From contig NZ_JAFFIX010000011.1 in the NCBI RefSeq assembly GCF_016916835.1, forward strand, positions 186,001 to 250,000: 64,000 nucleotides of DNA, given 5' to 3'. The notes below the pieces were generated by a model. That model was not told the DNA's origin, made no database searches, and saw only the letters and a list, made by a program, of their open reading frames with translations. Both the position numbers and the translations under genes were made by a program. The stretch comes from Actinacidiphila bryophytorum (GTDB taxonomy: Bacteria; Actinomycetota; Actinomycetes; Streptomycetales; Streptomycetaceae). Below, in pieces: positions 7,823 through 15,192 of this stretch. Position 1 is the stretch's first letter, and every line of letters begins with the position of its first letter.

Positions 7823-9064
7823 TCATGAAGAAGAGGCCACCAGCGTCCGGCGCTCCGAGGCGGCGGTGCGGCTGTCGCCGACCCGTCCGAGTACCCGGAA
7901 GCCGTGCGCCGCCGATGCCAGAGTGACGTGGTGGTGCCAGCCGCGGAACGAGCGGCCTTCGAAGTCGAGCAGCCCGCACTCCTCGCGCAGCCGCGCCAGG
8001 TCGTACCGCGAGCGCCAGCGCAGTTTGGCCGCGCTCACCAACTCGGGCATACGGCGCGAACCCAGGTTGGTCAGCCAGTATGAGCTGGGTTCCGTGGTGC
8101 CCTCGGGCCATTCCATGAGCAGCTGGCGGGGGCGGACGAGCCGCCGTACGTGCCCCTCGGAGGTCATGGCGTCGCCGGCATGCGGAACCTGCGCGGCCAT
8201 GAACTGGGAGCTGCGGACGTAGCTTTCGACGCCCTCGCGCCATGCCAGGGTGGCCCGCCCGCTGTGGTGCCGGGCGGCGAGGGCGAGTTCTGCGGCGGTG
8301 CAGGGTACCTCTTGTCCGCTCACCGCGGAGGCGACCCGGCCGCGCGGCCGGGGACTGCGCCCGGTGACCGGGGTGCCCGGTCCGATCTCCACCAGGTAGG
8401 GCAGACCGCGGGCTTCGAGACCGCCCAGCAGCCGGCCGACCTGGGCCTCGTACTTCCAGCTGACGAGCACCGGCGCCGGTGCCAGTGCCCAGTCGCGCGC
8501 CATCTCGTCGACGGCCGCCAGCACGTGCTGCCAGCGGGGACGATACTGCTCGGTCTCCGGGATGCGCGCCGCGCTGCGCAGCGCCGGGTCGGCGTCCCAG
8601 TGCGGCGGCATCAGCAGGCGCCAGTTGACGGGTACGCTGCCGGCCTCGCTGACCAGCGAGGTCGCCAGGGCTAACTGGCAGTTGACGGTCCGTCCCTCGC
8701 TGGAGACGAACTGCCGCCCCACGCCTGCCGAGTGGGTGCCGTTCTTGGGGAACATCACCTCGTCCACGGACCAGACCGCCGGCGGCATGGCCGAGGCCAC
8801 CCACTCCGCGAGGTGACGGCGTACGAAGGAGTAGTCCCACGGGCTCTGACTCACGAACTGCTGGAGCTGCTGGGGGGCTTTGTGGCCCAGCACGTGTTCG
8901 GAGATCCTCGCCGGCGTCTTGCGGCCGTCGGCGTCGAGCAGGCCGCGAATGTAGACCTCACCCCAGCGCCGCTGATCCGAACGCGTGAACTGCGAGAAGA
9001 GCCGTGCACAGTATTCGGAGAGGCCGTCAGGACCCCCGGATGAAGATTGCAGGTACGCGGTCAT
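7823..9064 (-). CDS. IS701-type transposase-like protein, catalytic triad incomplete
   Basis: A 413-aa protein with the DDE_5/IS701 transposase fold over its full length. The first Asp is present (WSVDEVMFPKNGTHSAGVGRQF, Asp101) and the third acidic residue too (LLDFEGRSFRGWHHHVTL, Glu369). The second Asp, normally in L-A-D-A-G-Y-G, is replaced: residues 200-206 read LVSWKYE, giving Ser202. No terminal inverted repeats or target duplications are seen in the flanks. I infer a domesticated, non-transposing protein, perhaps DNA-binding. Alternatively it is a decayed IS remnant, but the ORF is intact from a good promoter. The start has a GGGGG site 10 nt upstream. Confidence 0.85.
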   Translation of the reverse strand: MTAYLQSSSGGPDGLSEYCARLFSQFTRSDQRRWGEVYIRGLLDADGRKTPARISEHVLGHKAPQQLQQFVSQSPWDYSFVRRHLAEWVASAMPPAVWSVDEVMFPKNGTHSAGVGRQFVSSEGRTVNCQLALATSLVSEAGSVPVNWRLLMPPHWDADPALRSAARIPETEQYRPRWQHVLAAVDEMARDWALAPAPVLVSWKYEAQVGRLLGGLEARGLPYLVEIGPGTPVTGRSPRPRGRVASAVSGQEVPCTAAELALAARHHSGRATLAWREGVESYVRSSQFMAAQVPHAGDAMTSEGHVRRLVRPRQLLMEWPEGTTEPSSYWLTNLGSRRMPELVSAAKLRWRSRYDLARLREECGLLDFEGRSFRGWHHHVTLASAAHGFRVLGRVGDSRTAASERRTLVASSS

Positions 9065-9118
9065 GGAACGACAACCCCCGACTCTGCCGATAACCGGTTG
9101 ATTACCTTGACTGCAATC

Positions 9119-9147
9119 ATTTAACCACTCCTGTAAATATTTGTCAA
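9119..9147 (-). promoter_or_regulatory. Sigma70/HrdB-type promoter for the transposase-like gene
   Basis: On the minus strand, -35 TTGACA (9147-9142), a 17-nt spacer and -10 TTAAAT (9124-9119). It lies in an unusually AT-rich stretch and predicts a leader of about 48 nt before the ATG at 9064. A perfect palindrome AACCGGTT (9092-9099) lies in that leader. Confidence 0.6.
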
Positions 9148-9180
9148 TTCTAGAGTTAACTCAGTCCACTGCCATTTGCC

Positions 9181-9213
9181 GGTGGGCGGGACCCCAGGGG
9201 AATCCCGCCCACC
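9181..9213 (-). terminator. Hairpin after the first NTF2-like gene
   Basis: Perfect 11-bp stem GGTGGGCGGGA / TCCCGCCCACC with an 11-nt loop, 18 bp past the stop of the minus-strand gene ending at 9231. It separates that gene from the transposase-like gene. Confidence 0.65.
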
Positions 9214-9230
9214 AGACCTGCCGGGACACC

Positions 9231-9689
9231 TCAGAGGGCGGCCGACCCCGACATCGGTGCCAGCCGGTCCACGCTGTAGGTCTTCACCCGGGGCTTACCC
9301 TGCTCATCGCTGACGACCACCCAGGTCTGGTAGGCGTCGAAGCCCAGCCACTTGCTGTGCGGCTCGGGCCGGTCCCAGATGTGCGCCTGCCAGTTGACGA
9401 CCACCTTCACCTCGTCGCCGGAACCGTCCGCAAGAGGCGTCAGGTCGACGCTGACCAGCTCGTGGATCTCGTCGAAGAACCGGTGGGTGACAGCCTCGTA
9501 CCAGCCCTTGAACTCCTCGATGCTGCGCAGTGTCGCCTCGGGGAACACCATCTCCAGCCCCTCCTCGACCAGGTACGGCAGCACCTGCTCGACCGGGTCG
9601 TGCCGGTCGAGCGCCTCGTACCAGGTCTTCACCAGGTCACGGACAGCCTGCTCACCCGCAGACACAGGCGGCACACTGGTTTCACTCAT
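9231..9689 (-). CDS. NTF2-like (SnoaL-type) protein 1
   Basis: A 152-aa single-domain protein of the NTF2/SnoaL cone fold: an N-terminal helix pair (EQAVRDLVKTWYEALDRHD), then PEATLRSIEEFKGWYEAVTHRFFDEIHELVSVDL, and a strongly beta C-terminal half (VKVVVNWQAHIW...YQTWVVV...RVKTYSVDRL). Members include polyketide cyclases, hydroxylases and isomerases that use the cavity for acid/base chemistry. ATG at 9687-9689 was chosen because AGGAGG lies 6 nt upstream; the longer frame adds unrelated sequence. It is the first of five such genes in 6 kb and is divergent from the aldo/keto reductase across 222 bp. Substrate unknown. Confidence 0.85.
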   Translation of the reverse strand: MSETSVPPVSAGEQAVRDLVKTWYEALDRHDPVEQVLPYLVEEGLEMVFPEATLRSIEEFKGWYEAVTHRFFDEIHELVSVDLTPLADGSGDEVKVVVNWQAHIWDRPEPHSKWLGFDAYQTWVVVSDEQGKPRVKTYSVDRLAPMSGSAAL

Positions 9690-9911
9690 GACGAACCTCC
9701 TCAGTCGATTCCGTCGGTACAGTGGCCAGACTGATGTGCCCGCGCGCGGCAGGACAACGACATGGCTCAGCACTGGATGGACTGCGGCAGGTCAATCATC
9801 CCGCCTCCCCCGGCACCGACTTGACGTAGTCCGCTCGCTGAGACGGTGCGGACCTATCGACTCGCGGCAATCCGCATATCGTACGACGAAAAGTCACGAG
9901 GAGGATATTCC

Positions 9912-10940
9912 ATGCGTTATCGCCTGCTGGGCCGGACCGGTCTGAGGGTGTCGGAGGTATTCCTGGGCGCTATGACGTTCGGTGAGCAGGGCGGCGTCGG
10001 CGCCTCACCCGAAGAGAGCGGCAGGATGCTCAACACGTTCGCCGAGGCGGGCGGCAACTTCATCGACACCGCTGTCAATTACCGGGGCGGGGCAAGCGAG
10101 ACAATTCTCGGCGAACTGCTCGAAGGCCGCAGGGACCAGTTCGTCCTGTCCACCAAATACACGGTGTCGCGGGACGGCAACGACCCCAACGCGGCGGGCA
10201 ACCACCGCAAGAACATGACGCTGTCGCTGGAGACCAGCCTGCGCCGGCTGCGCACGGACTACCTCGACGTCTTCTGGGTCCACATCTGGGACAAGGAGAC
10301 GCCCATCGAGGAGACGATGCGGGCGCTCGACGACCTGGTCCGCTCGGGCAAGGTGCTCTACGTCGGCATCTCCGACGTGCCGGCCTGGGTGCTCGCCCGG
10401 GCCAACACCCTTGCGGAGTGGCGCGGTTGGACGCAGTTCGCGGCGCTCCAGGTCCCCTACAGCCTGCTCAACCGGGACATCGAGCGCGAACTGCTGCCGG
10501 CCGCCGAGGCGCTGGGCCTTTCGGTCGCGGCCTGGAGCCCGCTGAGCAACGGCGTGCTGTCGGGCAAGTACACCAGCGGCAGCGCGGGCGCCGGTCTGCC
10601 GACCCGCCTTTCCGCCGGTTCGCTGTCCGCCCACGACCACGCGGTCGCCACGGCGGTCCAGAAGGTCGCAGACGAGCTGGGCAAGACGCCGGCCCAGGTG
10701 GCCCTGGCCTGGACGATGCTCAAGTCCTCCGCCGTGCACCCGATCCTCGGCGCGCGCCGGGTGGAGCAGCTCAAGGACAACCTCGGGGCGCTGGACACGG
10801 TGATCCCCGACGAGCTGGTCAAGCGCCTTGAGGACGCGACCGAGTTCAAGCTGGGCTTCCCCGGCGACTTCATCAAGGACACGTCGGCCTGGGTGATGGG
10901 GCCGGCCAACCAGCGCACCATCAGCCGCGGCCTGCGCTGA
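9912..10940 (+). CDS. Aldo/keto reductase
   Basis: A 342-aa (beta/alpha)8 NADPH-dependent reductase of the AKR superfamily. The catalytic tetrad is intact: Asp52 and Tyr57 (FIDTAVNYRGG), Lys82 (LSTKYT) and His124 (VFWVHIWD). The cofactor-binding C-terminal part (AAWSPLSNGVLSGKY ... VHPILGARRVEQLKDNLGAL) is typical of the AKR group that includes sugar ketoreductases and tylosin/antibiotic-cluster reductases. ATG at 9912 was chosen because GAGGAGG lies 7 nt upstream; the longer frame has no ribosome site. It is monocistronic, closed by a strong terminator. It is likely a carbonyl-reduction step of the cluster. Confidence 0.93.
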   Translation: MRYRLLGRTGLRVSEVFLGAMTFGEQGGVGASPEESGRMLNTFAEAGGNFIDTAVNYRGGASETILGELLEGRRDQFVLSTKYTVSRDGNDPNAAGNHRKNMTLSLETSLRRLRTDYLDVFWVHIWDKETPIEETMRALDDLVRSGKVLYVGISDVPAWVLARANTLAEWRGWTQFAALQVPYSLLNRDIERELLPAAEALGLSVAAWSPLSNGVLSGKYTSGSAGAGLPTRLSAGSLSAHDHAVATAVQKVADELGKTPAQVALAWTMLKSSAVHPILGARRVEQLKDNLGALDTVIPDELVKRLEDATEFKLGFPGDFIKDTSAWVMGPANQRTISRGLR

Positions 10941-10950
10941 GACAACAGTC

Positions 10951-11014
10951 GCGCGCCCGGTCCCACGGGGTGGCGGAGAGGCCCTTCCACCACCCCGGTC
11001 GGGACCGGGCGCGC
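10951..11014. terminator. Strong bidirectional terminator
   Basis: Perfect 14-bp outer stem GCGCGCCCGGTCCC / GGGACCGGGCGCGC, with inner pairing GGGGTGG / CCACCAC-CCC, followed by GGTTTTC on the plus strand. It fills the gap between the convergent aldo/keto reductase and VOC genes. Confidence 0.85.
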
Positions 11015-11020
11015 GGGTTT

Positions 11021-11443
11021 TCAGGACGAGGCGGCGGTCTCCTCGTCGCGGTAGCCCTGGCTGACCTCGACGATGACGCCGTCCGGGTCGGTCAGCCACA
11101 CGCTGCGCCAGCCGGGGATGAAGTCGTCGAAGTGCAGCGGCCCCAGGCTCACCGGCACCTGGTCGCCGATCCGGTCGAGGAAGGCGTCCAGGTCGTCGGT
11201 CTGGAAGGCCAGATGGCGGGCGGTCCCCTGGTGCGCGTGCCCGTCGCCCTCGGCCTTGGCGATCGGCGCGACAGCCGAGTGGAACAGCTCCAGGTAGACG
11301 TCGTCCTTGCGCAGGAAGATGATCTCCTCCTCGCCCAGCGACACCGTACGTGCCCGGCGGAAGCCGAAGAACTCACCGTAGAAACGCTCGGTGGTCCGCT
11401 GGTCGTGGCAGTTCAGCGCCACGTGAGACCAGACGAGAGTCAT
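11021..11443 (-). CDS. VOC (glyoxalase/dioxygenase-fold) protein
   Basis: A 140-aa vicinal-oxygen-chelate protein with two beta-alpha-beta-beta-beta modules. Candidate metal ligands are His7 (VWSHVALNCHD), Glu52 (YLELFHS), His77 (ARHLAFQTDD) and Glu126 (GVIVEVSQG), the four positions used by this fold. So it is probably an active metalloenzyme (lyase, epimerase or dioxygenase) rather than a resistance-type binding protein. ATG at 11441-11443 overlaps the GMC oxidoreductase stop (ATGA), so translation is coupled and the two proteins are probably made together. The longer upstream reading frame is the shadow of the GMC gene. Substrate unknown. Confidence 0.9.
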   Translation of the reverse strand: MTLVWSHVALNCHDQRTTERFYGEFFGFRRARTVSLGEEEIIFLRKDDVYLELFHSAVAPIAKAEGDGHAHQGTARHLAFQTDDLDAFLDRIGDQVPVSLGPLHFDDFIPGWRSVWLTDPDGVIVEVSQGYRDEETAASS

Positions 11444-13017
11444 GCGCGGTCCCCCTTGATCAGGTCCGCGGCGCGCTCGGCGATCGCGGCGATGGCGGTG
11501 TTGCAGTTGCCCGAGGGCACCGACGGCATCACGCTGGCGTCGACCACCCGCAGCCCGGCCACCCCGTGCACCCGCAGCTGCGGATCCACCACTGACAGGT
11601 CGTCGATGCCCATCCGGCACGAGCCCGCCTGGTGGTGGTAGCTGTCGGCGCGTTCGCGGACGAAGCGCTCCAGCTGCCGGTCGGTGCGCACGTCGGCGCC
11701 CGGCATCAGCTCGCCCTTGAGCAGGCCCTTGAAGGCCGGCGCGGCGAAGACGTCCCGGCTGATCCTGACCGCCTGGACCAGCCGCTCCACGTCGGACCTG
11801 TCACCGAGGTAGTTCGGGTCCACCAGCGGCTTGGCGAAGGGATCGGCACTGGCCAGCGCCACCGAGCCGCGGGAGTTGGGCCGCACCACACCGGGCAGGA
11901 TGCTCACCGCGTTGGGGTGCTGCTGCCCGACGATCACGTCGAAGGGCACGTGCACGAAGGCCAGTTGCAGGTCGGGGGCGATCATCCCGGGCTGCGAGGT
12001 GGTGAACAGCGCCGACTCCGACAGGTTCTGCCGGCCCTGCTGCACCGGTTCCACCGTCTCGGCGATCAGGCCGACCAGGACGTGGTTGTGGAAGTTCTGC
12101 CCGACGCCCGGCAGCGCCGCGGTGACGTCGATGCCCAGCGGGCGCAGCTGGTCGGGGGCGCCGATGCCGGACAGCATCAGCAGCTTGGGCGACTCGATGG
12201 CGCCCGCGCACACCAGCACCTCGGCCCTGGCGCGTACGGTGTGCTCGCCGGGTTCGCCCGGCGCCGCTCCCGCCAGCTCGCGCGCCTCGCCGACGTCCGG
12301 CAGGTCCTGCTGGCGGTAGGTCACCCCGGTGCAGCGCCCGTCGGTGACCTCCAGCGACATCGCCTGCGCACCGGTGCGTACCGTCAGGTTCGGCCGGCTC
12401 ATGGCGGGTTCGAGGTAGGAGGCCAGGGCGGCCACCCGGCGGCCGTCCCTGACGTTGAGGTGGTGCCAGCCGGCGCCGATCATCTGCGGGCCGTTGAAGT
12501 CCGCGGTCCTGGGGTAACCCAGCTCGGTGCAGGCCTGGATGAAGGTCTCCGAGAGCGGGTTCGGGTCGTGCGCACCGGCGTTGGTGACGATCTGCGGACC
12601 GCCGGTCCCGGTGTCGGGACCTGTGGGGTCCTCCTGGTCCTCCATCCGCCGGAAGTACGGCAGCAGGTCCCGGTAGGACCAGCCGGCCGCGCCCTGGTAG
12701 GCCCAGGCGTCGAAGTCCGAGGCGTGGCCGCGGACGTGCATCATGATGTAGAGGTTGCTGGAGCCGCCGGGGATCTTGCCGCGCGGCTCGTACGTCGACC
12801 GGCCGCCCAGGCCCCGCTGCGGGACGCTCTGGTAGCCCCAGTCGACCGGGGAGCCCAGCAGGGTGAACCACAGCGGTGCGATGTCCACGTTGGCCGGTAT
12901 GCGGTTGCCGCCCGCCTCCAGGACCAGGACCTTGGTGTCCGGGTCCGCGCTGAGGCGGTGGGCGAGCACCGAGCCGGCGGTGCCGGCTCCCACGATGATG
13001 TAGTCGAACTCTTCCAC
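11440..13017 (-). CDS. GMC-family FAD oxidoreductase
   Basis: A 525-aa flavoprotein of the glucose-methanol-choline family. The FAD dinucleotide motif is at the N-terminus (FDYIIVGAGTAGSVLAHRL, then VLVLEAGG), the GMC signature 1 region follows (GKIPGGSSNLYIMMHVRG), and the C-terminal catalytic pair is His461/462 (DSYHHQAGSCRMG) with Asn504/506 (PSGNCNTAI). It oxidises alcohols to carbonyls, with O2 or a carrier as acceptor. The length is normal. It begins the transcript GMC-VOC (4-bp overlap) and lies 16 bp after the second NTF2-like gene on the same strand. An oxidation paired with a VOC step is inferred for the cluster's small molecule. Confidence 0.93.
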   Translation of the reverse strand: MEEFDYIIVGAGTAGSVLAHRLSADPDTKVLVLEAGGNRIPANVDIAPLWFTLLGSPVDWGYQSVPQRGLGGRSTYEPRGKIPGGSSNLYIMMHVRGHASDFDAWAYQGAAGWSYRDLLPYFRRMEDQEDPTGPDTGTGGPQIVTNAGAHDPNPLSETFIQACTELGYPRTADFNGPQMIGAGWHHLNVRDGRRVAALASYLEPAMSRPNLTVRTGAQAMSLEVTDGRCTGVTYRQQDLPDVGEARELAGAAPGEPGEHTVRARAEVLVCAGAIESPKLLMLSGIGAPDQLRPLGIDVTAALPGVGQNFHNHVLVGLIAETVEPVQQGRQNLSESALFTTSQPGMIAPDLQLAFVHVPFDVIVGQQHPNAVSILPGVVRPNSRGSVALASADPFAKPLVDPNYLGDRSDVERLVQAVRISRDVFAAPAFKGLLKGELMPGADVRTDRQLERFVRERADSYHHQAGSCRMGIDDLSVVDPQLRVHGVAGLRVVDASVMPSVPSGNCNTAIAAIAERAADLIKGDRA

Positions 13018-13033
13018 AGCCGCTCCCGGTGCC

Positions 13034-13408
13034 TTATGAGGACGCGAAGACAGGGCGGAAGGGCACCGTGTCGTGGTAGTTGGCCATGTAGACGATGAGC
13101 CCGTCGACGACCTGGAAGTAGTTGACGACGTCCGCCTCGACCGGCTCGCCCGAGTGCGCGACGGCCGAGATGTGCGACACGACGGCCGCGTTGTCGTCCT
13201 CGATCACGATGTGCCGCGGGACGTTCTGGAAGGAGGCGTACAGGGCCGGGAAGCCCCGCATCATCTCGCGGAGCACCTCGCGCCCCTCGACATGGCCCGC
13301 CAGTTGCTCGTCCATCACCTGGTCAGCGGCGAACAGGTCGGTCCAGGCGTCCCAGTCACCCCGGTTCGCCAGTTCGTAGTAGCGCGTCACCACGTCTCTG
13401 ATATCCAC
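13034..13408 (-). CDS. NTF2-like (SnoaL-type) protein 2
   Basis: A 124-aa NTF2-fold protein: VVTRYYELANRGDWDAWTDLFAADQVMDEQLAGHVEGREVLREMM, then beta strands HIVIEDDNAAVVSHISAVA and VNYFQVVDGLIVYMANYHD. The pattern 'Y-x-x-x-N-x-G-D-x-x-A-W-x-x-L-F' is characteristic of SnoaL-like proteins. The start is GTG at 13406-13408 with GGAGG 5 nt upstream; the upstream frame is low-complexity. It ends 16 bp before the GMC gene, so it probably leads a three-gene transcript NTF2-GMC-VOC. It could be a cyclase, an isomerase or a non-catalytic binding protein; nothing visible decides. Confidence 0.85.
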   Translation of the reverse strand: MDIRDVVTRYYELANRGDWDAWTDLFAADQVMDEQLAGHVEGREVLREMMRGFPALYASFQNVPRHIVIEDDNAAVVSHISAVAHSGEPVEADVVNYFQVVDGLIVYMANYHDTVPFRPVFASS

Positions 13409-13468
13409 TGCTGCCTCCGTCTCGTAAGCTCCGCCGGTGGTGCCGGTTGGGGCGGCCCGCGCGAGGCC

Positions 13469-13494
13469 GCTCCGGCCCCCGCGGGAGCCGGAGC
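13469..13494 (-). terminator. Hairpin after NTF2-like gene 3
   Basis: Eight-bp perfect stem GCTCCGGC / GCCGGAGC with a 10-nt loop, just past the stop of the minus-strand gene ending at 13504 and upstream of the next NTF2-like gene. Confidence 0.5.
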
Positions 13495-13503
13495 AGCGTG
13501 CGG

Positions 13504-13926
13504 TCAGGCCGCCAGGCGCTCGTCGATCGCCTTCAGCGCGAAGACCGACCACATGAAGCGGTCCACGCTGTGCTGGTCCGCGGTGTGCACCTGGACGTCG
13601 GCGATGCGGCCGTCCCTGATGCCGTACGTGGTGGAGGTCGGGAACAGGTACTCCTGGCCGCTCGCCGAGGCGTGGCCCATGTGCTTCTCGACCACGGTGC
13701 CGTCGTCCAGCTCGCCGAAGTGCACGCCGTCCACGACGATGCCGGCCTTGAACAGCTCGCCGAAGAAGGCCATGACCTGCGGGGCGCCCTTCATCTCACC
13801 CGACAGCGGGTGGTGTCCGGGCATCCGCCAGGCGATGTCGGGGTGGAAGATCTCCTGCTGGATGCGGTCCAGCTGGCCCGAGTTGAAGTACTCGTACATC
13901 TTGAGCACCAGATCCGTGTTGGACAC
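13504..13926 (-). CDS. NTF2-like (SnoaL-type) protein 3
   Basis: A 140-aa NTF2-fold protein: NTDLVLKMYEYFNSGQLDRIQQEIFHPDIAWRMPGHHPLSGEMKGAPQVMAFF, followed by a beta half ending TYGIRDGRIADVQVHTADQHSVDRFMW. The 'W-x-x-P-G-x-x-P-x-x-G-x-x-x-G' segment, where an active-site cleft lies in SnoaL-like proteins, is clear. It closely resembles the protein at 14746-15192 (both have P-G-(H/R)-(H/N)-P and R-D-G-R-I-A-x-V-Q-V), which suggests a local duplication. The start is GTG at 13924-13926 behind GGGGAG. A hairpin follows the gene and another precedes it, so it may be transcribed alone or with readthrough. Confidence 0.85.
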   Translation of the reverse strand: MSNTDLVLKMYEYFNSGQLDRIQQEIFHPDIAWRMPGHHPLSGEMKGAPQVMAFFGELFKAGIVVDGVHFGELDDGTVVEKHMGHASASGQEYLFPTSTTYGIRDGRIADVQVHTADQHSVDRFMWSVFALKAIDERLAA

Positions 13927-13965
13927 TGCTGTCTCCCCTCTGGGTTCGTGCCGTCCTGGGACCAC

Positions 13966-14004
13966 GGCCGGGCCCGGACCCGGCCACCAGGGCCGGGCCC
14001 GGCC
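13966..14004 (-). terminator. Long GC hairpin after the tautomerase-NTF2 gene
   Basis: Twelve-bp perfect stem GGCCGGGCCCGG / CCGGGCCCGGCC around a 15-nt loop, 7 bp past the stop of the minus-strand gene ending at 14011. Confidence 0.65.
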
Positions 14005-14010
14005 GCGGGA

Positions 14011-14643
14011 TCACGCGAAGAACTGGTTGTACTCGGTGGTGCCGGTGCCGAAGATGGCGCCGCGGCCCTCGATGATCTTGCCCTCGCGCCAGCGCAGCAC
14101 GTGGGCCACGTCGATCGACAGGGTCCGGCTCGGGTCACCCGCGCGGGTGGCCGTGTTCAGGCTCAGGTCGACACTCTGGTCGCCGCTGATGAAGACACCG
14201 GTGCGCTCCATGTTGAAGGAGTTGCCGGACAGACCGCCGACCTCCTTCATGAAGTTCAGGAAGTCGTCCAGACCGGTCTTGGTGCCCGAGACCGAGGTCT
14301 CACCGGGGACCAGCCAGGTGATGTCGGCGTCCCAGTACTCCTCGATCTTCGCCCGGTCGCCGGTGGCGAGGGCGTCGTAGGCGGCGCCCACCCGGGAGAC
14401 GGTGAGCTTCTTGGCCAGCGACTCCTGGGAGATCTGCCGGCCGCCCGCGATCATCTCCTCGTTCGCGACGGAGCCGGCGATGGACCACGCGCCGGGCTTG
14501 ATCTCGTCGACGATGGAGAAGATGTACGGCCGGGTGACGTCGCCGAAGATGTCGACGAGGGTGTCGGCCAGCCGGGTGGTGATCTCGGAACGCTGCTCCG
14601 CCGTGGCGAAACCCTCAAGGATGGTCGTACGGATGACAGGCAT
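14011..14643 (-). CDS. Tautomerase (4-OT type)-NTF2/SnoaL fusion protein
   Basis: A 210-aa two-domain protein. Residues 1-60 (MPVIRTTILEGFATAEQR ... FSIVDEIKPGAWSIAG) look like a 4-oxalocrotonate-tautomerase-type subunit: Pro2 would become the catalytic N-terminal proline after Met removal, and the beta-alpha-beta layout with the ILEG turn fits. Residues 75-205 (VGAAYDALATGDRAKIEEYWDADITWLVPGETSVSGTKTG ... LRWREGKIIEGRGAIFGTG) form an NTF2/SnoaL-fold domain. The fusion implies two steps, or a tautomerase with a covalently attached lid/partner domain. A GAGGAAGG site precedes the ATG. It lies immediately downstream of a possible 30-codon ORF. Confidence is high for NTF2 and fairly high for the tautomerase domain. 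Confidence 0.85.
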   Translation of the reverse strand: MPVIRTTILEGFATAEQRSEITTRLADTLVDIFGDVTRPYIFSIVDEIKPGAWSIAGSVANEEMIAGGRQISQESLAKKLTVSRVGAAYDALATGDRAKIEEYWDADITWLVPGETSVSGTKTGLDDFLNFMKEVGGLSGNSFNMERTGVFISGDQSVDLSLNTATRAGDPSRTLSIDVAHVLRWREGKIIEGRGAIFGTGTTEYNQFFA

Positions 14644-14656
14644 GTCTTCGCCTTCC

Positions 14657-14749
14657 TCAGTAGCCAGTGGATTGCGGTGCGTTGCGCGTTGCCTTCTTCA
14701 CTGCCTTCTTCGCTGCCTTCGTGACGGCCGTCTGCACGGCCTTTCTCAC
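14657..14749 (-). CDS. Possible 30-aa Lys/Ala-rich microprotein, GTGA-coupled
   Basis: A 31-codon frame starting with GTG at 14747-14749 that overlaps the stop of NTF2-like gene 4 (GTGA) and ending just before the ribosome site of the tautomerase-NTF2 gene, so it fills the gap exactly. The peptide reads VRKAVQTAVTKAAKKAVKK then ATRNAPQSTGY: basic and alanine-rich, with the AAKKAVKKA pattern seen in histone-like tails, and likely helical. No good Shine-Dalgarno is seen, so translation would depend on coupling or on a frameshift that adds a basic tail to the upstream protein. It could equally be a non-coding spacer of high GC. Confidence 0.3.
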   Translation of the reverse strand: MRKAVQTAVTKAAKKAVKKATRNAPQSTGY

Positions 14750-15192
14750 TTGGCCCAGCGGTCCGGAATCGGCGCCAGGTCGTATGCGGCCCAGAAGAAG
14801 TTGTCCGCCGCGTACTGATCGCTCAGGTAGACCTGAACCACGGCGATCCGGCCGTCGCGGATGCGGTAGTGCGTGCAGTTGAGTGCGTCCAGGCGTGCCC
14901 CGCGGGACTCGCCGTGCCCTCGGTGCACCTCGACGACGGTGTTCTCGCCCCAGGCGTCGATGCTCACCAGGTCGACCTTGATCCCGGAGGCCACCAGGCC
15001 GCCGAAGAAGGCGATGACCTCGTCGGGGCCGTTCTTGACTCCGCCGACCGGGTTGCGGCCCGGCAGCGTCCATACCAGATCGGGCGCGAAGACCTCCTCC
15101 TTGAGGGCGTCGAGATCGCCCTGGTTGAAGAGTTCGTACATTCTCTCCACGAGCGCCACATTGCGCTTTTCCTGCTCTTCGTCGCGCGGCAC
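14746..15192 (-). CDS. NTF2-like (SnoaL-type) protein 4
   Basis: A 148-aa NTF2-fold protein: KRNVALVERMYELFNQGDLDALKEEVFAPDLVWTLPGRNPVGGVKNGPDEVIAFFGGL, then a beta half with LNCTHYRIRDGRIAVVQVYLSDQYAADNFFW. It is paralogous in pattern to the protein at 13504-13926. I chose GTG at 15190-15192 because AGGAG lies 5 nt upstream; the GTG six codons earlier has no ribosome site. It is the first gene of its transcript, divergent from the MFS-TetR-domain gene across a 233-bp gap in which I see no clear promoter or repeat. The function could be cyclase/isomerase-like. Confidence 0.85.
   Translation of the reverse strand: MPRDEEQEKRNVALVERMYELFNQGDLDALKEEVFAPDLVWTLPGRNPVGGVKNGPDEVIAFFGGLVASGIKVDLVSIDAWGENTVVEVHRGHGESRGARLDALNCTHYRIRDGRIAVVQVYLSDQYAADNFFWAAYDLAPIPDRWAK

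Noticed and set aside
7628..9230. A complete IS701 element with terminal inverted repeats
   Set aside because: I searched the flanks by eye and found no matching ends or target duplication.
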